NCBI GenBank assembly: GCA_903913865.1
Contig: CAIWMU010000244.1
Span: 1-55,802, forward strand
Length of the DNA: 55,802 nt
Reading direction: 5' to 3'
DNA from: an uncultured Verrucomicrobia subdivision 3 bacterium
Lineage (GTDB): Bacteria; Verrucomicrobiota; Verrucomicrobiia; Limisphaerales; UBA8199
Positions 45,127 through 54,849 of the stretch are shown piece after piece; position 1 is the first letter of the stretch; every line of letters starts with the position of its first letter. Both the position numbers and the translations under genes were made by a program. The notes beneath the pieces are model-generated. The model was not told the DNA's origin. It saw nothing but the letters and a program-made list of their open reading frames with translations, and ran no database searches.

Positions 45127-45438
45127 TTATCAACCACAGACCTGTCAAGATGGGGTAAACTGTCCTTCGGCAGTTTACTCATCGGGTTGGTGTTGTTTTT
45201 GAGTGCTTTGACCGCCTCACCGAGCCTACATCATGCGTTCCATACTGATGCCGATCAGTCCGAACATGAATGTGCGGTCACACTGCTTGCCCATGGTCAT
45301 GTGGAGCCGGTTTTCCCGATAGTCGCTATTGACATGCCCCAGATATGGGTGGAATTAGTCATTCCGTCCGCCCAATTTTTTCTTTCGTACGGAGTAATCT
45401 TCCTGCCACCGGAGCGCGGACCGCCCGTTCCCGTCTGA
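45121..45438 (+). CDS. Small membrane-anchored His-containing protein
   Basis: Up to 105 residues. One hydrophobic segment (GSLLIGLVLFLSALTASPSL) is followed by an exported, His-rich patch with HHAFHTDADQSEHECAV and LLAHGHVEP, and a LPPERGPPVPV tail. The His, Asp and Cys clustering suggests weak metal binding. I recall similar small proteins in Verrucomicrobiota but no named family. The only upstream start is TTG at 45121, inside the palindrome. A downstream GTG or TTG before the hydrophobic segment may be the true start. It leads a co-directional block with an anchor-M protein and a ZIP transporter. Confidence 0.6.
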   Translation: MQLSTTDLSRWGKLSFGSLLIGLVLFLSALTASPSLHHAFHTDADQSEHECAVTLLAHGHVEPVFPIVAIDMPQIWVELVIPSAQFFLSYGVIFLPPERGPPVPV

Positions 45439-45575
45439 TTTCTCTTCAGCCTTGTGTACAGTTGATTGCAGGTCCTTTACAACCTGTAATTACTGAACTC
45501 AAGGAATTCTTCACAGAAAAATAGGCTGAATGTGTGCCGTCGTGCTCAGGCATGGCAAAACATTCATAAAGACAG

Positions 45576-46268
45576 ATGAATTGTGGCTTGTTCTTGCGTC
45601 CGACGCGCTGTTCTCAACGTGCGTTTACATTGATTGAACTCTTAGTGGTCCTTGCCATCATCGCCATTTTGGCGGCGATGCTTTTGCCTGGTTTGGCGCG
45701 GGCCAAAAGCCGTGGCAAGTCTGCCGCATGTATGAGCAATCTGCGACAGATCGGAATCGCCTTGCGAATGTATGCGGATGACTCCGGCGGTTGGCTGCCC
45801 ACCACGACCCATGGTGGCAGCACCAATGCCTCTTGGATTTACCAACTGGCGGGGCAGTTGGGCAACGTGGAAGGTGTCCGGATATGCCCGGAAGATCCCA
45901 AGCGTGCCGAACGGTTGGCGGCCCACGCCGCCAGCTACACCCAAAATGAGTTCGTCTTTGTGGATCTTACAGATCCCTTCGGGCGCATTCTGGAGTCGTA
46001 TCGCAAGTTGGAGGCACTCCACCATCCTGCCATCACCTTCACCACGTTTGAAATCTCCGATGCCGTCGGGGTGAACATGATGAACGACCATACGCATTCC
46101 CGGCAGTGGTTGCTCGGATGGAGTTCCGTCATGGCCGACATCCAGCCCGACCGTCACAGATCCTCCGCCAACCATCTGCTTGCCGACGGCCATGTGGAAA
46201 GCCTCGCTGCGATGAAACTCAAGGCACGTATTACCGCCGGTGACAATTTTGCAAAACCCCCAGATTAG
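45576..46268 (+). CDS. Pseudopilin-like protein (N-terminal methylation type)
   Basis: A 230-residue protein. A type IV pilin-like leader is followed by FTLIELLVVLAIIAILAAML, with Ala rather than Gly at the usual cleavage position. It then shows the SAACMSNLRQIGIALRMYADD stretch and the late RSSANHLLADGHVES of Verrucomicrobiota/Planctomycetota prepilin-like proteins (H-X9-DG type). These are exported and may form a pseudopilus or sit on the envelope. It stands 137 bases after the small His protein gene and 46 bases before the anchor-M gene, in the same direction. Confidence 0.85.
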   Translation: MNCGLFLRPTRCSQRAFTLIELLVVLAIIAILAAMLLPGLARAKSRGKSAACMSNLRQIGIALRMYADDSGGWLPTTTHGGSTNASWIYQLAGQLGNVEGVRICPEDPKRAERLAAHAASYTQNEFVFVDLTDPFGRILESYRKLEALHHPAITFTTFEISDAVGVNMMNDHTHSRQWLLGWSSVMADIQPDRHRSSANHLLADGHVESLAAMKLKARITAGDNFAKPPD

Positions 46269-46314
46269 TAACATCTTCGCACAATTTAAAAGCATAATTG
46301 AAAGAATAAATCCT

Positions 46315-47043
46315 ATGAAATTATTGAAACTAAAATCCCTGCTAGCCGGCAGTCTTGCTGGATTTGCCGCTCAAAATCTCAACGGCCAAACGTTGTTGAC
46401 CGAAGGTCACACGGATGTGGGCATTGTCTATGAGAGCGGCGGCTGGAACCTGCACATCGGTCAGCACCTGGCGATTCCGCCTATGGAATATTCCCCGCAC
46501 GAAGCCATTTTGGGTGTGGATATTGTCAAAGCCCTGACTACTGTGCCGGCAGGTTCGCAGTGGAGTTTTATGGGGCCCGCCGGTAGCTCAGTTTGGATTC
46601 TACCGGCCGTGCAAAACCCGGATATTCTGTTCCTCGGCTTTGGCACGGAGGAACTGGCCTCTGGGCTCTTCCTGAACGATGAGGTGACATTGAGTTTGAA
46701 AGCCGTGCGGTCACCCGGCCAGTTCGCTGTTTATGATGTCGGCATGTTCGGGAATCCAAACATTTACATGAATTCTGGAGATGGCATCACTGCGGGCGAT
46801 TCCATTTTGCTCACCGCTTCTGGACACCAACATGTGAACTGGGCCTTCAGCGGGCCTGGAACCTATGAAGTCGACTTCGAGGCGGTTGGCATGCTGGTAG
46901 ATGGTGGTGATTTTTCCTCCAGCGGACCGATTACCTATACCTTTTCGGTGCAAGCCGTGCCGGAACCGGGGACCGTATCACTCGTGATATTGGGAGGGGC
47001 GGGAATGTTGGCATTTATGCGCCGGAGAAACTCGTGTAACTAA
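46315..47043 (+). CDS. Choice-of-anchor-M surface protein with PEP-CTERM sorting signal
   Basis: A 242-residue protein from ATG 46315 with a signal peptide ending near NLNGQ. The mature part has the choice-of-anchor-M order: EGHTDVGIVYESGGWNLHI, then SSVWILPAVQNPDILFLGFG, then PGQFAVYDVGMFGNP, then GHQHVNWAFSGPGTYEV. The C-terminus VPEPGTVSLVILGG, a hydrophobic helix and MRRR is a PEP-CTERM sorting signal, so it is processed and retained at the envelope by an exosortase system. The in-frame start at 46240 adds residues before the signal peptide and is rejected. Anchor-M proteins are often next to zinc uptake genes. Confidence 0.85.
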   Translation: MKLLKLKSLLAGSLAGFAAQNLNGQTLLTEGHTDVGIVYESGGWNLHIGQHLAIPPMEYSPHEAILGVDIVKALTTVPAGSQWSFMGPAGSSVWILPAVQNPDILFLGFGTEELASGLFLNDEVTLSLKAVRSPGQFAVYDVGMFGNPNIYMNSGDGITAGDSILLTASGHQHVNWAFSGPGTYEVDFEAVGMLVDGGDFSSSGPITYTFSVQAVPEPGTVSLVILGGAGMLAFMRRRNSCN

Positions 47044-47063
47044 TCAGTTAAGGGTTTTTTACG
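47038..47063 (+). terminator. Weak hairpin with T run after the PEP-CTERM gene
   Basis: TAACT-AATC-AGTTA (47038-47051) overlaps the gene stop and is followed by AGGG and a run of T. The stem is only five pairs. It could be a partial attenuator that lowers expression of the ZIP and second anchor-M genes relative to the first. Tentative. Confidence 0.3.
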
Positions 47064-47111
47064 GCGACCCGGGATTTCTCCACCTGGGTGTTACTGTTAC
47101 CCAAAGCCATT

Positions 47112-47999
47112 ATGACCAATTCCACATCGATGCTTGTCATCTATGCGATAGCTTCCATTCTTGCTTCGCTGGCAGGCGGGTTCTTCCCCTTCATTTTCCA
47201 GGTCACCCACACTCGTCTCCAGACAGCCATCAGCTTTATCGCCGGGCTTATGCTGGGCATGGCCTTACTGCATATGATCCCTCATGCGGCAGAGGAAACT
47301 CAGTCCCTGGACCGCGCCGTTGCGTGGGCCCTGGGTGGTTTTCTGGTGATGTTTTTTTTGCAACGAATGTTCCACTATCACCACCATGGCGAGCAGGAGG
47401 GGTCAGCAGCCGAAACAGCTTGTTGCGGTGCACACCATGCGGCTCCGGTTTCAAGAAAACTGTCTTGGCTGGCTGTCTCCCTGGGCCTCGGGTTTCACTC
47501 ACTGCTGGACGGACTTGCACTTGCCGCGGCAGTCACCATTGGAATCCAAAACGGGGTTGGCTGGGTTGGTTTGGGGACGGCATTGGCGGTGATTTTGCAC
47601 AAGCCATTCGACTCTATGGCGGTCGTGACATTGATGCAGGCAGACGGCCGTTCGGCTTCCCTGCGGAGGAAAGTAAATTTTGTCATCGCCCTAATCGCCC
47701 CTCTGGGCATGGGGCTGGCCGTGTTGGGATTGGGTGAAGTGGCGGAATCCAACCACCTTGTTCTGGGTTGTGCGCTGGGCTTCTGCGGGGGTGGGTTTCT
47801 CTGTATCGCGTGCAGTGACCTGCTGCCTGAACTTCATTTTCACGCCCATGACCAGACGCGGCTCTCTCTGGCGCTGGTTGCCGGTTTGGCCGTCTCGATT
47901 TTGGTCGGTCAAATGGAACCAGCGGGTCACGGACACGATCACAACGACAAGTGCGAAAACAACCAACCAACTCAATCTGAGCATCCTATCACCCCATGA
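47112..47999 (+). CDS. ZIP-family metal transporter
   Basis: A 295-residue membrane protein with about eight hydrophobic segments. ZIP metal-site motifs are present: LHMIPHAAEE in the first half, LGLGFHSLLDGLALAAAV in helix 4 and LHKPFDSMAVVTLM in helix 5. The His-rich loop FHYHHHGEQEGS and a HGHDHNDKCENN tail should bind metal. This is the zinc/iron uptake family. ATG 47112 precedes the first helix, and 47088 is a weaker alternative. Its stop overlaps the next gene by four bases (ATGA), which couples it to the second anchor-M protein. Confidence 0.92.
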   Translation: MTNSTSMLVIYAIASILASLAGGFFPFIFQVTHTRLQTAISFIAGLMLGMALLHMIPHAAEETQSLDRAVAWALGGFLVMFFLQRMFHYHHHGEQEGSAAETACCGAHHAAPVSRKLSWLAVSLGLGFHSLLDGLALAAAVTIGIQNGVGWVGLGTALAVILHKPFDSMAVVTLMQADGRSASLRRKVNFVIALIAPLGMGLAVLGLGEVAESNHLVLGCALGFCGGGFLCIACSDLLPELHFHAHDQTRLSLALVAGLAVSILVGQMEPAGHGHDHNDKCENNQPTQSEHPITP

Positions 48000-49030
48000 A
48001 GAAACACATTCAACTGTTCAGCTTTCTGCTGCTTCTCACTACCGTCCAACGTGCTTCCGCCCAATGCTTTCAGTTCACGGCCGAGCATGTGGATTTGCTC
48101 AGCGTGACTTGGAGCAGTGAGAGCACCCAAATCAGTCTAATGGCTTCTGACGATACGCACGGCAACCTCTATGCTAGCAATCAATGTGTGGTGATCTGCC
48201 CTGAGAGTATGAAGTTCAGCCTGCCCAGTGGTACTCCGCTGGGTAACGAAGGCGATCCCCTTTGGATTTTGCCGCAGAATCCTTACAGCAACGTGCCCTA
48301 TGTTGGGGTGTCCGCAGAAAGAGTTCTGTCGGAAGTCTTTGGCAGTGCGGTTACCATTCAATTGACACGACTCGAAGGCCCGGGCCAGTTGATCGTCTGG
48401 CAGGCGAGTTCGTTTGGAAATATCGATGTCAAAATGGACTCGCGGGATGGCATAGGAGCCGGCGATGCCATCACGATCCCGGTGGGTGGTCATGCCCATT
48501 ACAACTGGGGGTTTACCACCAACGGAATATACCGCGCCTATTTTCGGGCATCCGGTTTTCGCGTGGGTCAAACCACCGGGACGATTTCTCCCGAAACACC
48601 ATTCACGTTTCATATTCTGCCATTGCGTCCGTTCGAAAGCTGGACCGCCACTCATTGGCCTTGTGAATGTGACACACATATCATCGGCCCGAGCGCCGAT
48701 CCGGATGGCGACCGAATGATCAACGTGATTGAATACGCTTTTGGCAATGATCCCAAAGTTGCTCTATACACAAATGTGCCAGATGTCTCGTTCGTTACCG
48801 ACGGCACCACAAACTACTGGGCTTTCCGCTACGTCCGCGCAACCAAAGCGACTGACATCACTTTCTCGGTGGAGGGGGCAAGCTCGATTGGTGGTTCCAG
48901 CGAGAGTCTCACCAACCGGATAGTCGTGGCACCGGGTGGAAAGAGTGAAATCATTACTGTTCGTGATCTGTCCTCCAAGCCGACGACAAGTCGTTTTTTT
49001 AAGCTGAAACTGGAATTGCTTTACCCTTGA
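47996..49030 (+). CDS. Second choice-of-anchor-M protein with a calcium-type repeat tail
   Basis: A 344-residue protein with a signal peptide ending SAQ. The anchor-M order is visible though diverged: TAEHVDLLSVTWSS, DPLWILPQNPYSNVPYVGVS, GPGQLIVWQASSFGNIDVK, then GGHAHYNWGFTTNGIYRAYF. After about residue 210 it changes to a Verrucomicrobiota-type module, SADPDGDRMINVIEYAFGND, an Asp-rich calcium-binding-like turn followed by a beta-rich domain. It has no PEP-CTERM signal, unlike its paralogue at 46315. It is translationally coupled to the ZIP transporter gene, which strongly suggests a shared role in metal capture at the surface. Confidence 0.8.
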   Translation: MKKHIQLFSFLLLLTTVQRASAQCFQFTAEHVDLLSVTWSSESTQISLMASDDTHGNLYASNQCVVICPESMKFSLPSGTPLGNEGDPLWILPQNPYSNVPYVGVSAERVLSEVFGSAVTIQLTRLEGPGQLIVWQASSFGNIDVKMDSRDGIGAGDAITIPVGGHAHYNWGFTTNGIYRAYFRASGFRVGQTTGTISPETPFTFHILPLRPFESWTATHWPCECDTHIIGPSADPDGDRMINVIEYAFGNDPKVALYTNVPDVSFVTDGTTNYWAFRYVRATKATDITFSVEGASSIGGSSESLTNRIVVAPGGKSEIITVRDLSSKPTTSRFFKLKLELLYP

Positions 49031-49463
49031 TGGCTCAGAGCTCCTGCCTACGCATGTAGATTCGTGGGTAATCAACAGGATGATCCGATTCCGTCTGAAC
49101 GGTGGTTCCGTTCCCGTTTCAGAACCAGAACGCGCTTTGCGAGATCATGAATTCTTGTCTGGCTCTGGCCCAAGCATCATTCAGGTTCAGGCTGCTCGGT
49201 GACATTGCGTTGCCATGTTTGGGTCCCTCTCCTCCAGATGGTCCAGCTATGGTTTTGGAACATGACGATTGGCAGCTCGGTTGTGGTGGAGCCACCGCCC
49301 CATGTGCAGGATCGTTCGCGGGTTCCCGACGGGTTCCCGATTATGAGAAACATGGAAAACGCTAGTTCCCGGACCTTTCACATTTTGTTACGGGTGACCG
49401 GGTGTTCGCTTCTTAGCGGTAATGGGTCAACCCGATGTTCCGTTTTGTGAATCTCTTTGGCGG
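49031..49463. other. Stretch after the anchor-M block, no supported gene
   Basis: About 430 bases between convergent genes. The plus-strand frames at 49102-49365 and 49199-49450 are without family features. No strong hairpin was found. It may include decayed sequence. Confidence 0.45.
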
Positions 49464-50984
49464 TTATGAGCCGGGCGGCTTCGAAACAGGCTTCATCGTC
49501 AGTGGGTCACGCATGGGAAGATCGACTGCCGGGCCTTTGACGAGATCCGTCAGCTTGACGGGGTGGGTTGGATGTCCCAGCAGGATCTCGCTCTTCTGGC
49601 CAACCACGAGGATGACGAGTTTTGAGTCATCCAGATACTTTTGGGCCACGCGTTGAACGTCGGCCGTGGTAATTGTTTCGATGCGGCTGCGGTAATTCTT
49701 CCAATAGTCGGGCATGCGGGCATAGCGCCCCGTGAATTCATCCATCGCAAAGGTGGTCGCAACCTGGCTCTTGGTGGAGAAGGTGCGCGGGAAACGATCA
49801 ACCCATCCCCGTTTGGAAGTGGACAATTCGATATCCGAGACCGGGGTGGACTTGATGCGATTCAGTTCCTCAAGAACGATGGAGGAAGCATAGGCAACAG
49901 TGCGGGACTTGGTCTGGAACTCTGCGCTGAAGGTCAGGGGATAGTAAACACCGCCGGGGAAGCTGGAGCGGGCGGAATAGGCAAGGCCTTCATCGGAACG
50001 AACCCGGTTCATGATGCGGGAGGTGAATCCGCCTCCCCCGAGGATGTCGTTCATGATGAGCACGGCAACCATGTCCGGGTTGTTCCGTTCGATGCCCGGG
50101 AGCAGGATGGAAACGCGGCCCTGGTTGACATCCTTGTCTGCCACGTAAACTCCGGGACTGGCGAACCGTGTGTTGGTGGGGATCGGCCCCGGCAATTCCC
50201 CCTTGTAAGGCCAGTTGGAAAAGAGTGTTTCGAGTCGGGCGGTCATCCGGGAGGCGTCGAAATCCCCGCTGACTGCCACCACAAAGTTGGCGGGATGAAA
50301 CCAGGATTGATGAAATCTCTGGAGGTCATCGCGGGTGATGGAATTTACAGAGTCGGCTGTGTCGAACTGGTTGTCCCAGAAATCGGGGCCGAAAGATAGA
50401 AGCGCGGACTCGCGACCCTCGATGCTGCGGGAGTCGTCGTTGCGGCTCTGCATATCCTGCAGCACCTGCTGCCGGCGGAGCGTGATCTTGTTCTCCTGAA
50501 AGCGGGGGGTGGAAAGAACATCGCGGAGAATCTTGAGTCCCTCATCGAGGTCCTTGGAAAGCAGGTTGATGCTCACACTCCCCTGGGTGTCCCCCACCTC
50601 GGAGTTGATCTGCGCCGCCAGAAAGGCGAGCTGTTCCTCCAGGTCCTCGGCTGACTTGGATCCAGCCCCTCCCCGGGTCAACAGGTAGCCGGTCATGGCG
50701 CTGAGACCCTCCTTGCCTTTGGGTTCAAGCCATGAACCTGCGTGGACATAGACGACGATGTTCACCAGTGGCAGCTCATGATCCGGCACGATGTAGGCCA
50801 CCGGTCCGCTCTTCAGCTGGGTCCTGAACTGCGCCGGATCCGGCGGCTCATATTTTAGGGGCGGAAATTGAAGCTTCTCAGGCCGTTCCGGGATTGGCTG
50901 GGCCTGAACGGTGGCGGGCCATGCCAGGGCCATGCCGAGGATCGCCGCGCCAATGGCGGCGTTGAGGTGAAGTCGGGTGATCAT
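49464..50984 (-). CDS. M16-family peptidase homologue, non-catalytic partner
   Basis: A 506-residue exported protein; the signal peptide ends VQAQ. It has the two-domain M16 fold, with [18 protein letters not shown] at the place of the active-site helix, but the HxxEH zinc motif is missing ([12 protein letters not shown] stands there). The C-terminal half has [18 protein letters not shown], typical of non-catalytic M16 subunits. Its start overlaps the stop of the catalytic gene by four bases (ATGA), so the two should form a heterodimer in the periplasm, as in bacterial PqqL-like pairs. Confidence 0.88.
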   Translation of the reverse strand: MITRLHLNAAIGAAILGMALAWPATVQAQPIPERPEKLQFPPLKYEPPDPAQFRTQLKSGPVAYIVPDHELPLVNIVVYVHAGSWLEPKGKEGLSAMTGYLLTRGGAGSKSAEDLEEQLAFLAAQINSEVGDTQGSVSINLLSKDLDEGLKILRDVLSTPRFQENKITLRRQQVLQDMQSRNDDSRSIEGRESALLSFGPDFWDNQFDTADSVNSITRDDLQRFHQSWFHPANFVVAVSGDFDASRMTARLETLFSNWPYKGELPGPIPTNTRFASPGVYVADKDVNQGRVSILLPGIERNNPDMVAVLIMNDILGGGGFTSRIMNRVRSDEGLAYSARSSFPGGVYYPLTFSAEFQTKSRTVAYASSIVLEELNRIKSTPVSDIELSTSKRGWVDRFPRTFSTKSQVATTFAMDEFTGRYARMPDYWKNYRSRIETITTADVQRVAQKYLDDSKLVILVVGQKSEILLGHPTHPVKLTDLVKGPAVDLPMRDPLTMKPVSKPPGS

Positions 50985-52531
50985 GGGTTGATTTTTGAAT
51001 CGGAAGCTGCCGTCTGGTTGCCCTTGCGGGTGTAAACTGCAACGGTTCGGTTCTCGCGGGTGAGATATTTTTGAGCCACGCGACGGAGGTCGGCGGCGGT
51101 CACGGCCTGGTATTTTGCCCCGGCGGTGTTGATCTCACGCCAGTCTCCGCTTCCATCTTTGCGGATGAGCTGCATGAGGATCGCGGAGTTCGATGTGAGG
51201 CGGCGGTATTCCGCAGCGGCAAAGTTGTTTTTCACCTTTTGCAACTCAGCCGCGGGAACATCCTCGTTCCTGAGGGTTTCAACGATCCCATGGATGCCCG
51301 CTTCGAGTTCGGCAGGTTTGTGGCCCTCCTTGACCTCGCTGCTCAGGTAGAACAGGCCGGCATACTTCTGATTCTGCTGCATCGCAAAGACATCGGTGGC
51401 AACCCCACTGCCCAGAACCAGCCCCTTGTAGAGGCGTCCGGTGTGGGTGGAAAGGATCTGACCCAGAATTTCCAGGGCGTAGGAGTCCGGGTGCTGGAAA
51501 CCGACGGTGTGCCAGACGATGTCGATCTGGGGGTTGGTCTCAGCTTCGGCAGACATGCGCTGTTCGGCCAGTTGCTTCGTTTCCTCAGTCACCATCTCAG
51601 GGGGCTCCTTCAGGCCCCGTGGAATGCGTTCAAAGTATTGGCGAACCGCGGCCTCTGTGCGTTCAGGGTTCAGGTCCCCTATGAGAATGAGTGTGATGTT
51701 CTGCGGGGAATAATAGGTGGCGTAGAAGTCGTCCGCCTGCGCCTTGCTGATGGCGGGGATGTCGGAGGGCCAGCCAACGATTGGCCAGGAGTAGGGGGAG
51801 GATTTCCAGACCATCGAATTGAACTGCTCGGAAAACTTTCCAAGCGGGGTGGATTCGGTCCGCATCCGGCGCTCCTCAAAGACAACGTCCCGCTCGCTAT
51901 AGAACTCCCGGAACACCGGGTGCAGCAATCGCTCCGACTCCATCCACATCCACAGTTCGAGCTTGTTGGCCGGGACATTGATGTGATAGGCCGTCATGTC
52001 CTGGGAGGTGAAGGCATTCATGCCGCTTGCCCCGGAGGAGGTGTAAATGCGGTCAAATTCGTTCTTCACCAGAATTTTTCGCTGCTCAGCGACCAGTTTT
52101 TGAAACTCCTGCTCAAGCTCCTTGTAGCGTGGGCTTTTGTTCTCGGGTTTGAGCAGGTCGTCGATTTTCCCCTGCCGCAACTCGGCCCGCATCCGCCTCT
52201 CCTCCTGGCGCAGTTCCTCGCGGACCATTTCCTGGGCGGTTATGATTTCCAGATCCTTCTGGTAGTCCCGGGTGCCAATGGTGGGAGTGCCCTTGAACAT
52301 CATGTGCTCAAACAGGTGGGCGATTCCGGTCATCCCTGGCCGCTCGTTGACACTTCCGACATGGGTGACCCATCCGCCCGCCACTGTGGGTTCATCGTGC
52401 CGTTCCACCATGAGCAACCGCATGCCGTTGGTGAGGAACTTCTCGATGACCGGCACCCCCTGAGCCTGTAGAAAACCGGCGCAACCGGTCAGAACCGTAA
52501 AAAATGCCAACAAGCTTTTGTGACGCTTCAT
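50981..52531 (-). CDS. M16-family zinc peptidase, catalytic subunit
   Basis: A 516-residue protein with a signal that includes a possible lipobox (LTGC, Cys 17), so it may be membrane-anchored. The zinc motif HLFEH is at 72-76 in [14 protein letters not shown], and the distal Glu is in [14 protein letters not shown]. An insert of about 60 charged residues ([17 protein letters not shown] onward) after the active site is longer than in most family members. The C-terminal half is standard. It is first in a two-gene operon and divergent from the NahK-like kinase, with about 260 bases between. Confidence 0.9.
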   Translation of the reverse strand: MKRHKSLLAFFTVLTGCAGFLQAQGVPVIEKFLTNGMRLLMVERHDEPTVAGGWVTHVGSVNERPGMTGIAHLFEHMMFKGTPTIGTRDYQKDLEIITAQEMVREELRQEERRMRAELRQGKIDDLLKPENKSPRYKELEQEFQKLVAEQRKILVKNEFDRIYTSSGASGMNAFTSQDMTAYHINVPANKLELWMWMESERLLHPVFREFYSERDVVFEERRMRTESTPLGKFSEQFNSMVWKSSPYSWPIVGWPSDIPAISKAQADDFYATYYSPQNITLILIGDLNPERTEAAVRQYFERIPRGLKEPPEMVTEETKQLAEQRMSAEAETNPQIDIVWHTVGFQHPDSYALEILGQILSTHTGRLYKGLVLGSGVATDVFAMQQNQKYAGLFYLSSEVKEGHKPAELEAGIHGIVETLRNEDVPAAELQKVKNNFAAAEYRRLTSNSAILMQLIRKDGSGDWREINTAGAKYQAVTAADLRRVAQKYLTRENRTVAVYTRKGNQTAASDSKINP

Positions 52532-52792
52532 AAAATTTAACGATACCGATTGCTGCCTTTAGGGGTAAAGCCTTGAGATTTCCGGCTCCAGAGCCCTGAA
52601 TAATTCGCCAGGGCGGTTCCGGTTGGGGAAACGGCTTCATCCAACTGTTCGACTGCTGCACGTTGAACTACCAGAATGGGATTCATTTTGAAACCAAAAA
52701 TTCGTGCCAGTCCGAAAGCGGATCGGACTACTTAAAGATTTGAATTGCCAGGATACATCCAGACGGTTCAGACTGGAGCATCCTATAATTCT

Positions 52793-53899
52793 ATGGCGTA
52801 TCAGGAAAAGCAACTACAGGAGATTTCTGGAAAGTTTCAGATCTATGGCCAGATTCAGCACGCCGAAATGCTGAAGATCGGGCACATCAACGAAACCTAC
52901 ACCGCCACCTACGATCAGGGAGGAACCCGGGTCAGGTATATCCACCAGAAGATCAATCAGAACGTATTCAAGAACCCGACCGGGGTGATGGAGAACGTGA
53001 TGCGGGTGACCACCCACATCCGGCGAAAGTATGAGGCGGCAAGCGTCTCGAACGTGACGCGGCGGTCGTTGATTGTCATTCCGACCCGCGACGGGAAATC
53101 ATTTTATCAGAATGGAGATCGGGAGGTCTGGCGCACATTCGTTTATGTTGAGGGAGTGGAAACCTATGAGTCTGTCCAATCCCCCCAGCAAGCCTATCAG
53201 GCGGGCAAGGCCTTTGGGGAATTTCAACACCAGCTGGTCGATCTGCCAGGGGATCGGTTGATCGAAACCATTCCAGACTTTCACAACACCCGAAAGCGTT
53301 TCACTGCGCTGCAGCAGGCCATCCAAAAGGATGAGCATGGCCGGGTGGACTCTGCCAGAAAGGAGATTGATTTCGCGCTAAGCAAGGAATCGATCGTCGA
53401 TGTGATTCTGAATGAGATGGCTAGTGGCACAATCCCGGAACGGGTCACCCATAACGACACCAAGTTCAACAACGTGATGCTCGACGTGCTCACGGGTGAT
53501 GCCATGTGCATTGTGGATCTCGACACCGTCATGCCCGGTTGCGCCCTCTACGATTTTGGGGACATGGTTCGCACCACCACCAGTCCAACGCTTGAGGACG
53601 AGCTTGATCTCAGCAAGGTCAAGATGCAGATGCCCATGTTCAAGAAACTGGCACAGGGCTACATGACCACTGCCGGCAATTTCCTGACCCAGGCCGAAAA
53701 GGCTCATATTGCCTTCTCAGGCAAGTTGATCACGTTCGAGATCGGTATCCGTTTTCTCACGGATTACCTGAGCGGAGACACCTACTTCCGCATCCACAGG
53801 GCGGGGCATAACCTCGACAGGTGCCGGACGCAGTTGAAACTGGTCGAGTCCATTGAGCGGCAGGAAACCGCCATGCAGAAGTTCGTTGATGGACTTTGA
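52793..53899 (+). CDS. Phosphotransferase of the NahK / aminoglycoside-kinase fold
   Basis: A 368-residue kinase from ATG 52793. The N-lobe has HINETYTATYDQGG. The catalytic loop is RVTHNDTKFNNVMLD, with Asp in HND, and the metal-binding loop is CIVDLDTVMPG followed by YDFGDMVR. This combination (HNDTKxNNV, DLDTVMPG) is typical of N-acetylhexosamine 1-kinase-like proteins of host-glycan or polysaccharide users. The C-terminal helices are complete. The actual sugar cannot be fixed. An in-frame start 16 codons up is not supported. Confidence 0.82.
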   Translation: MAYQEKQLQEISGKFQIYGQIQHAEMLKIGHINETYTATYDQGGTRVRYIHQKINQNVFKNPTGVMENVMRVTTHIRRKYEAASVSNVTRRSLIVIPTRDGKSFYQNGDREVWRTFVYVEGVETYESVQSPQQAYQAGKAFGEFQHQLVDLPGDRLIETIPDFHNTRKRFTALQQAIQKDEHGRVDSARKEIDFALSKESIVDVILNEMASGTIPERVTHNDTKFNNVMLDVLTGDAMCIVDLDTVMPGCALYDFGDMVRTTTSPTLEDELDLSKVKMQMPMFKKLAQGYMTTAGNFLTQAEKAHIAFSGKLITFEIGIRFLTDYLSGDTYFRIHRAGHNLDRCRTQLKLVESIERQETAMQKFVDGL

Positions 53900-53942
53900 G
53901 ATTGAACGGGACCTGAACGGAAGCGACCCGGTGGGAGTGAGT

Positions 53943-54428
53943 TCATCGATCCTGGAAGCCTCTGAAGAGGTTGGTTTCCAGAAAATCGAGGAAGGTTCTT
54001 TTGCCTCGCACCGTCACGGTGTGACCTTCGCTGCGTAGTCTTTCCACAACCGATTCCATCCCACCCGGGTATTTGGGGTTGATCTCCCCACCGGTTTTCA
54101 AAGTGCGCCAGTAGGGGGTGAACCGTTTTGCGCCTGCGGCTGCGGCCTCCTCTGCGGCATGGGCGGCGATCCAGGCGAAAATGCCGGTGGTGATGGGACA
54201 GGCAAAATCGGCCCCGTGCCGCTCCGCGAGGGCGGCTCTGAGTTCGTTGATGGTCGTGACCTGACCCCTGGGAACCTGACGCATTAGGGCATCCACTTGC
54301 AAGGGGGCAGGGATCAGCATTCTCCCCGCGCCCGAATGGAATCGGTTGTCCTGAGGCACATCGACCACCCGGGGCAGACCCTTATCCGAGGTCAGTTTTT
54401 CCTGCCAGGTCTTCTTCCGGGCGGCCAT
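53943..54428 (-). CDS. MGMT-family (alkyltransferase-like) protein
   Basis: A 161-residue protein with the DNA-binding half of O6-methylguanine-DNA methyltransferases: MRQVPRGQVTTINELRAALA, then DFACPITTGIFAWIAAHAAEE in place of the methyl-acceptor loop. The standard PCHR acceptor is absent (the CPITTG Cys may or may not serve), so an alkyltransferase-like flagging role is as likely as repair. It is the last gene of the pfkB-ridA-MGMT group, 14 bases after ridA. Confidence 0.8.
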   Translation of the reverse strand: MAARKKTWQEKLTSDKGLPRVVDVPQDNRFHSGAGRMLIPAPLQVDALMRQVPRGQVTTINELRAALAERHGADFACPITTGIFAWIAAHAAEEAAAAGAKRFTPYWRTLKTGGEINPKYPGGMESVVERLRSEGHTVTVRGKRTFLDFLETNLFRGFQDR

Positions 54429-54442
54429 TCTGAACGAGCCTT

Positions 54443-54826
54443 TTAGAAGTGGGCCAGAACCTCGATCTCCACGCTGGCCCCCTTGGGGAGGGCCGCCACC
54501 TGGATGGTGGAGCGGGCGGGAAAATCGTTGGTGAAATAGCGGGCGTAAACCTCGTTCATTCCAGCAAAATCACCGAGATTCACCATGAAGACGGTGCTTT
54601 TCACGACGTTCGAGAAGGTCAGCCCCTGGGAATCGAGGATGGCCTTGACGTTTTCGAGCACGCGTTCGGTCTGGATCTTGATGTCGCCCGTGACAAGGTT
54701 GCCGGTGGCCGGTTCAATGGGGATCTGACCGGCGCAGAACAGCAGGTCGCCCACGCGCACGGCGTGGTTGTAGGGGCCGACGGCGGCCGGTGACTGGGGT
54801 GGTTTGATGGTTTGTTTTTGAGCCAT
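54443..54826 (-). CDS. ridA: RidA-family 2-iminobutanoate/2-iminopropanoate deaminase
   Basis: A 127-residue protein of the YjgF/YER057c/UK114 family. It hydrolyses reactive imines and enamines released by PLP enzymes. The family blocks are all present: SPAAVGPYNHAVRVGDLLF, AGQIPIEPATG and NVVKSTVFMVNLGDF, with the catalytic Arg in ARSTIQVAALP and the Glu in SVEIEVLA. The length is normal. It sits 23 bases after pfkB and 14 bases before the MGMT-like gene. Confidence 0.95.
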   Translation of the reverse strand: MAQKQTIKPPQSPAAVGPYNHAVRVGDLLFCAGQIPIEPATGNLVTGDIKIQTERVLENVKAILDSQGLTFSNVVKSTVFMVNLGDFAGMNEVYARYFTNDFPARSTIQVAALPKGASVEIEVLAHF

Positions 54827-54849
54827 AAAATTTGCGGGTTGGGGGGTGT

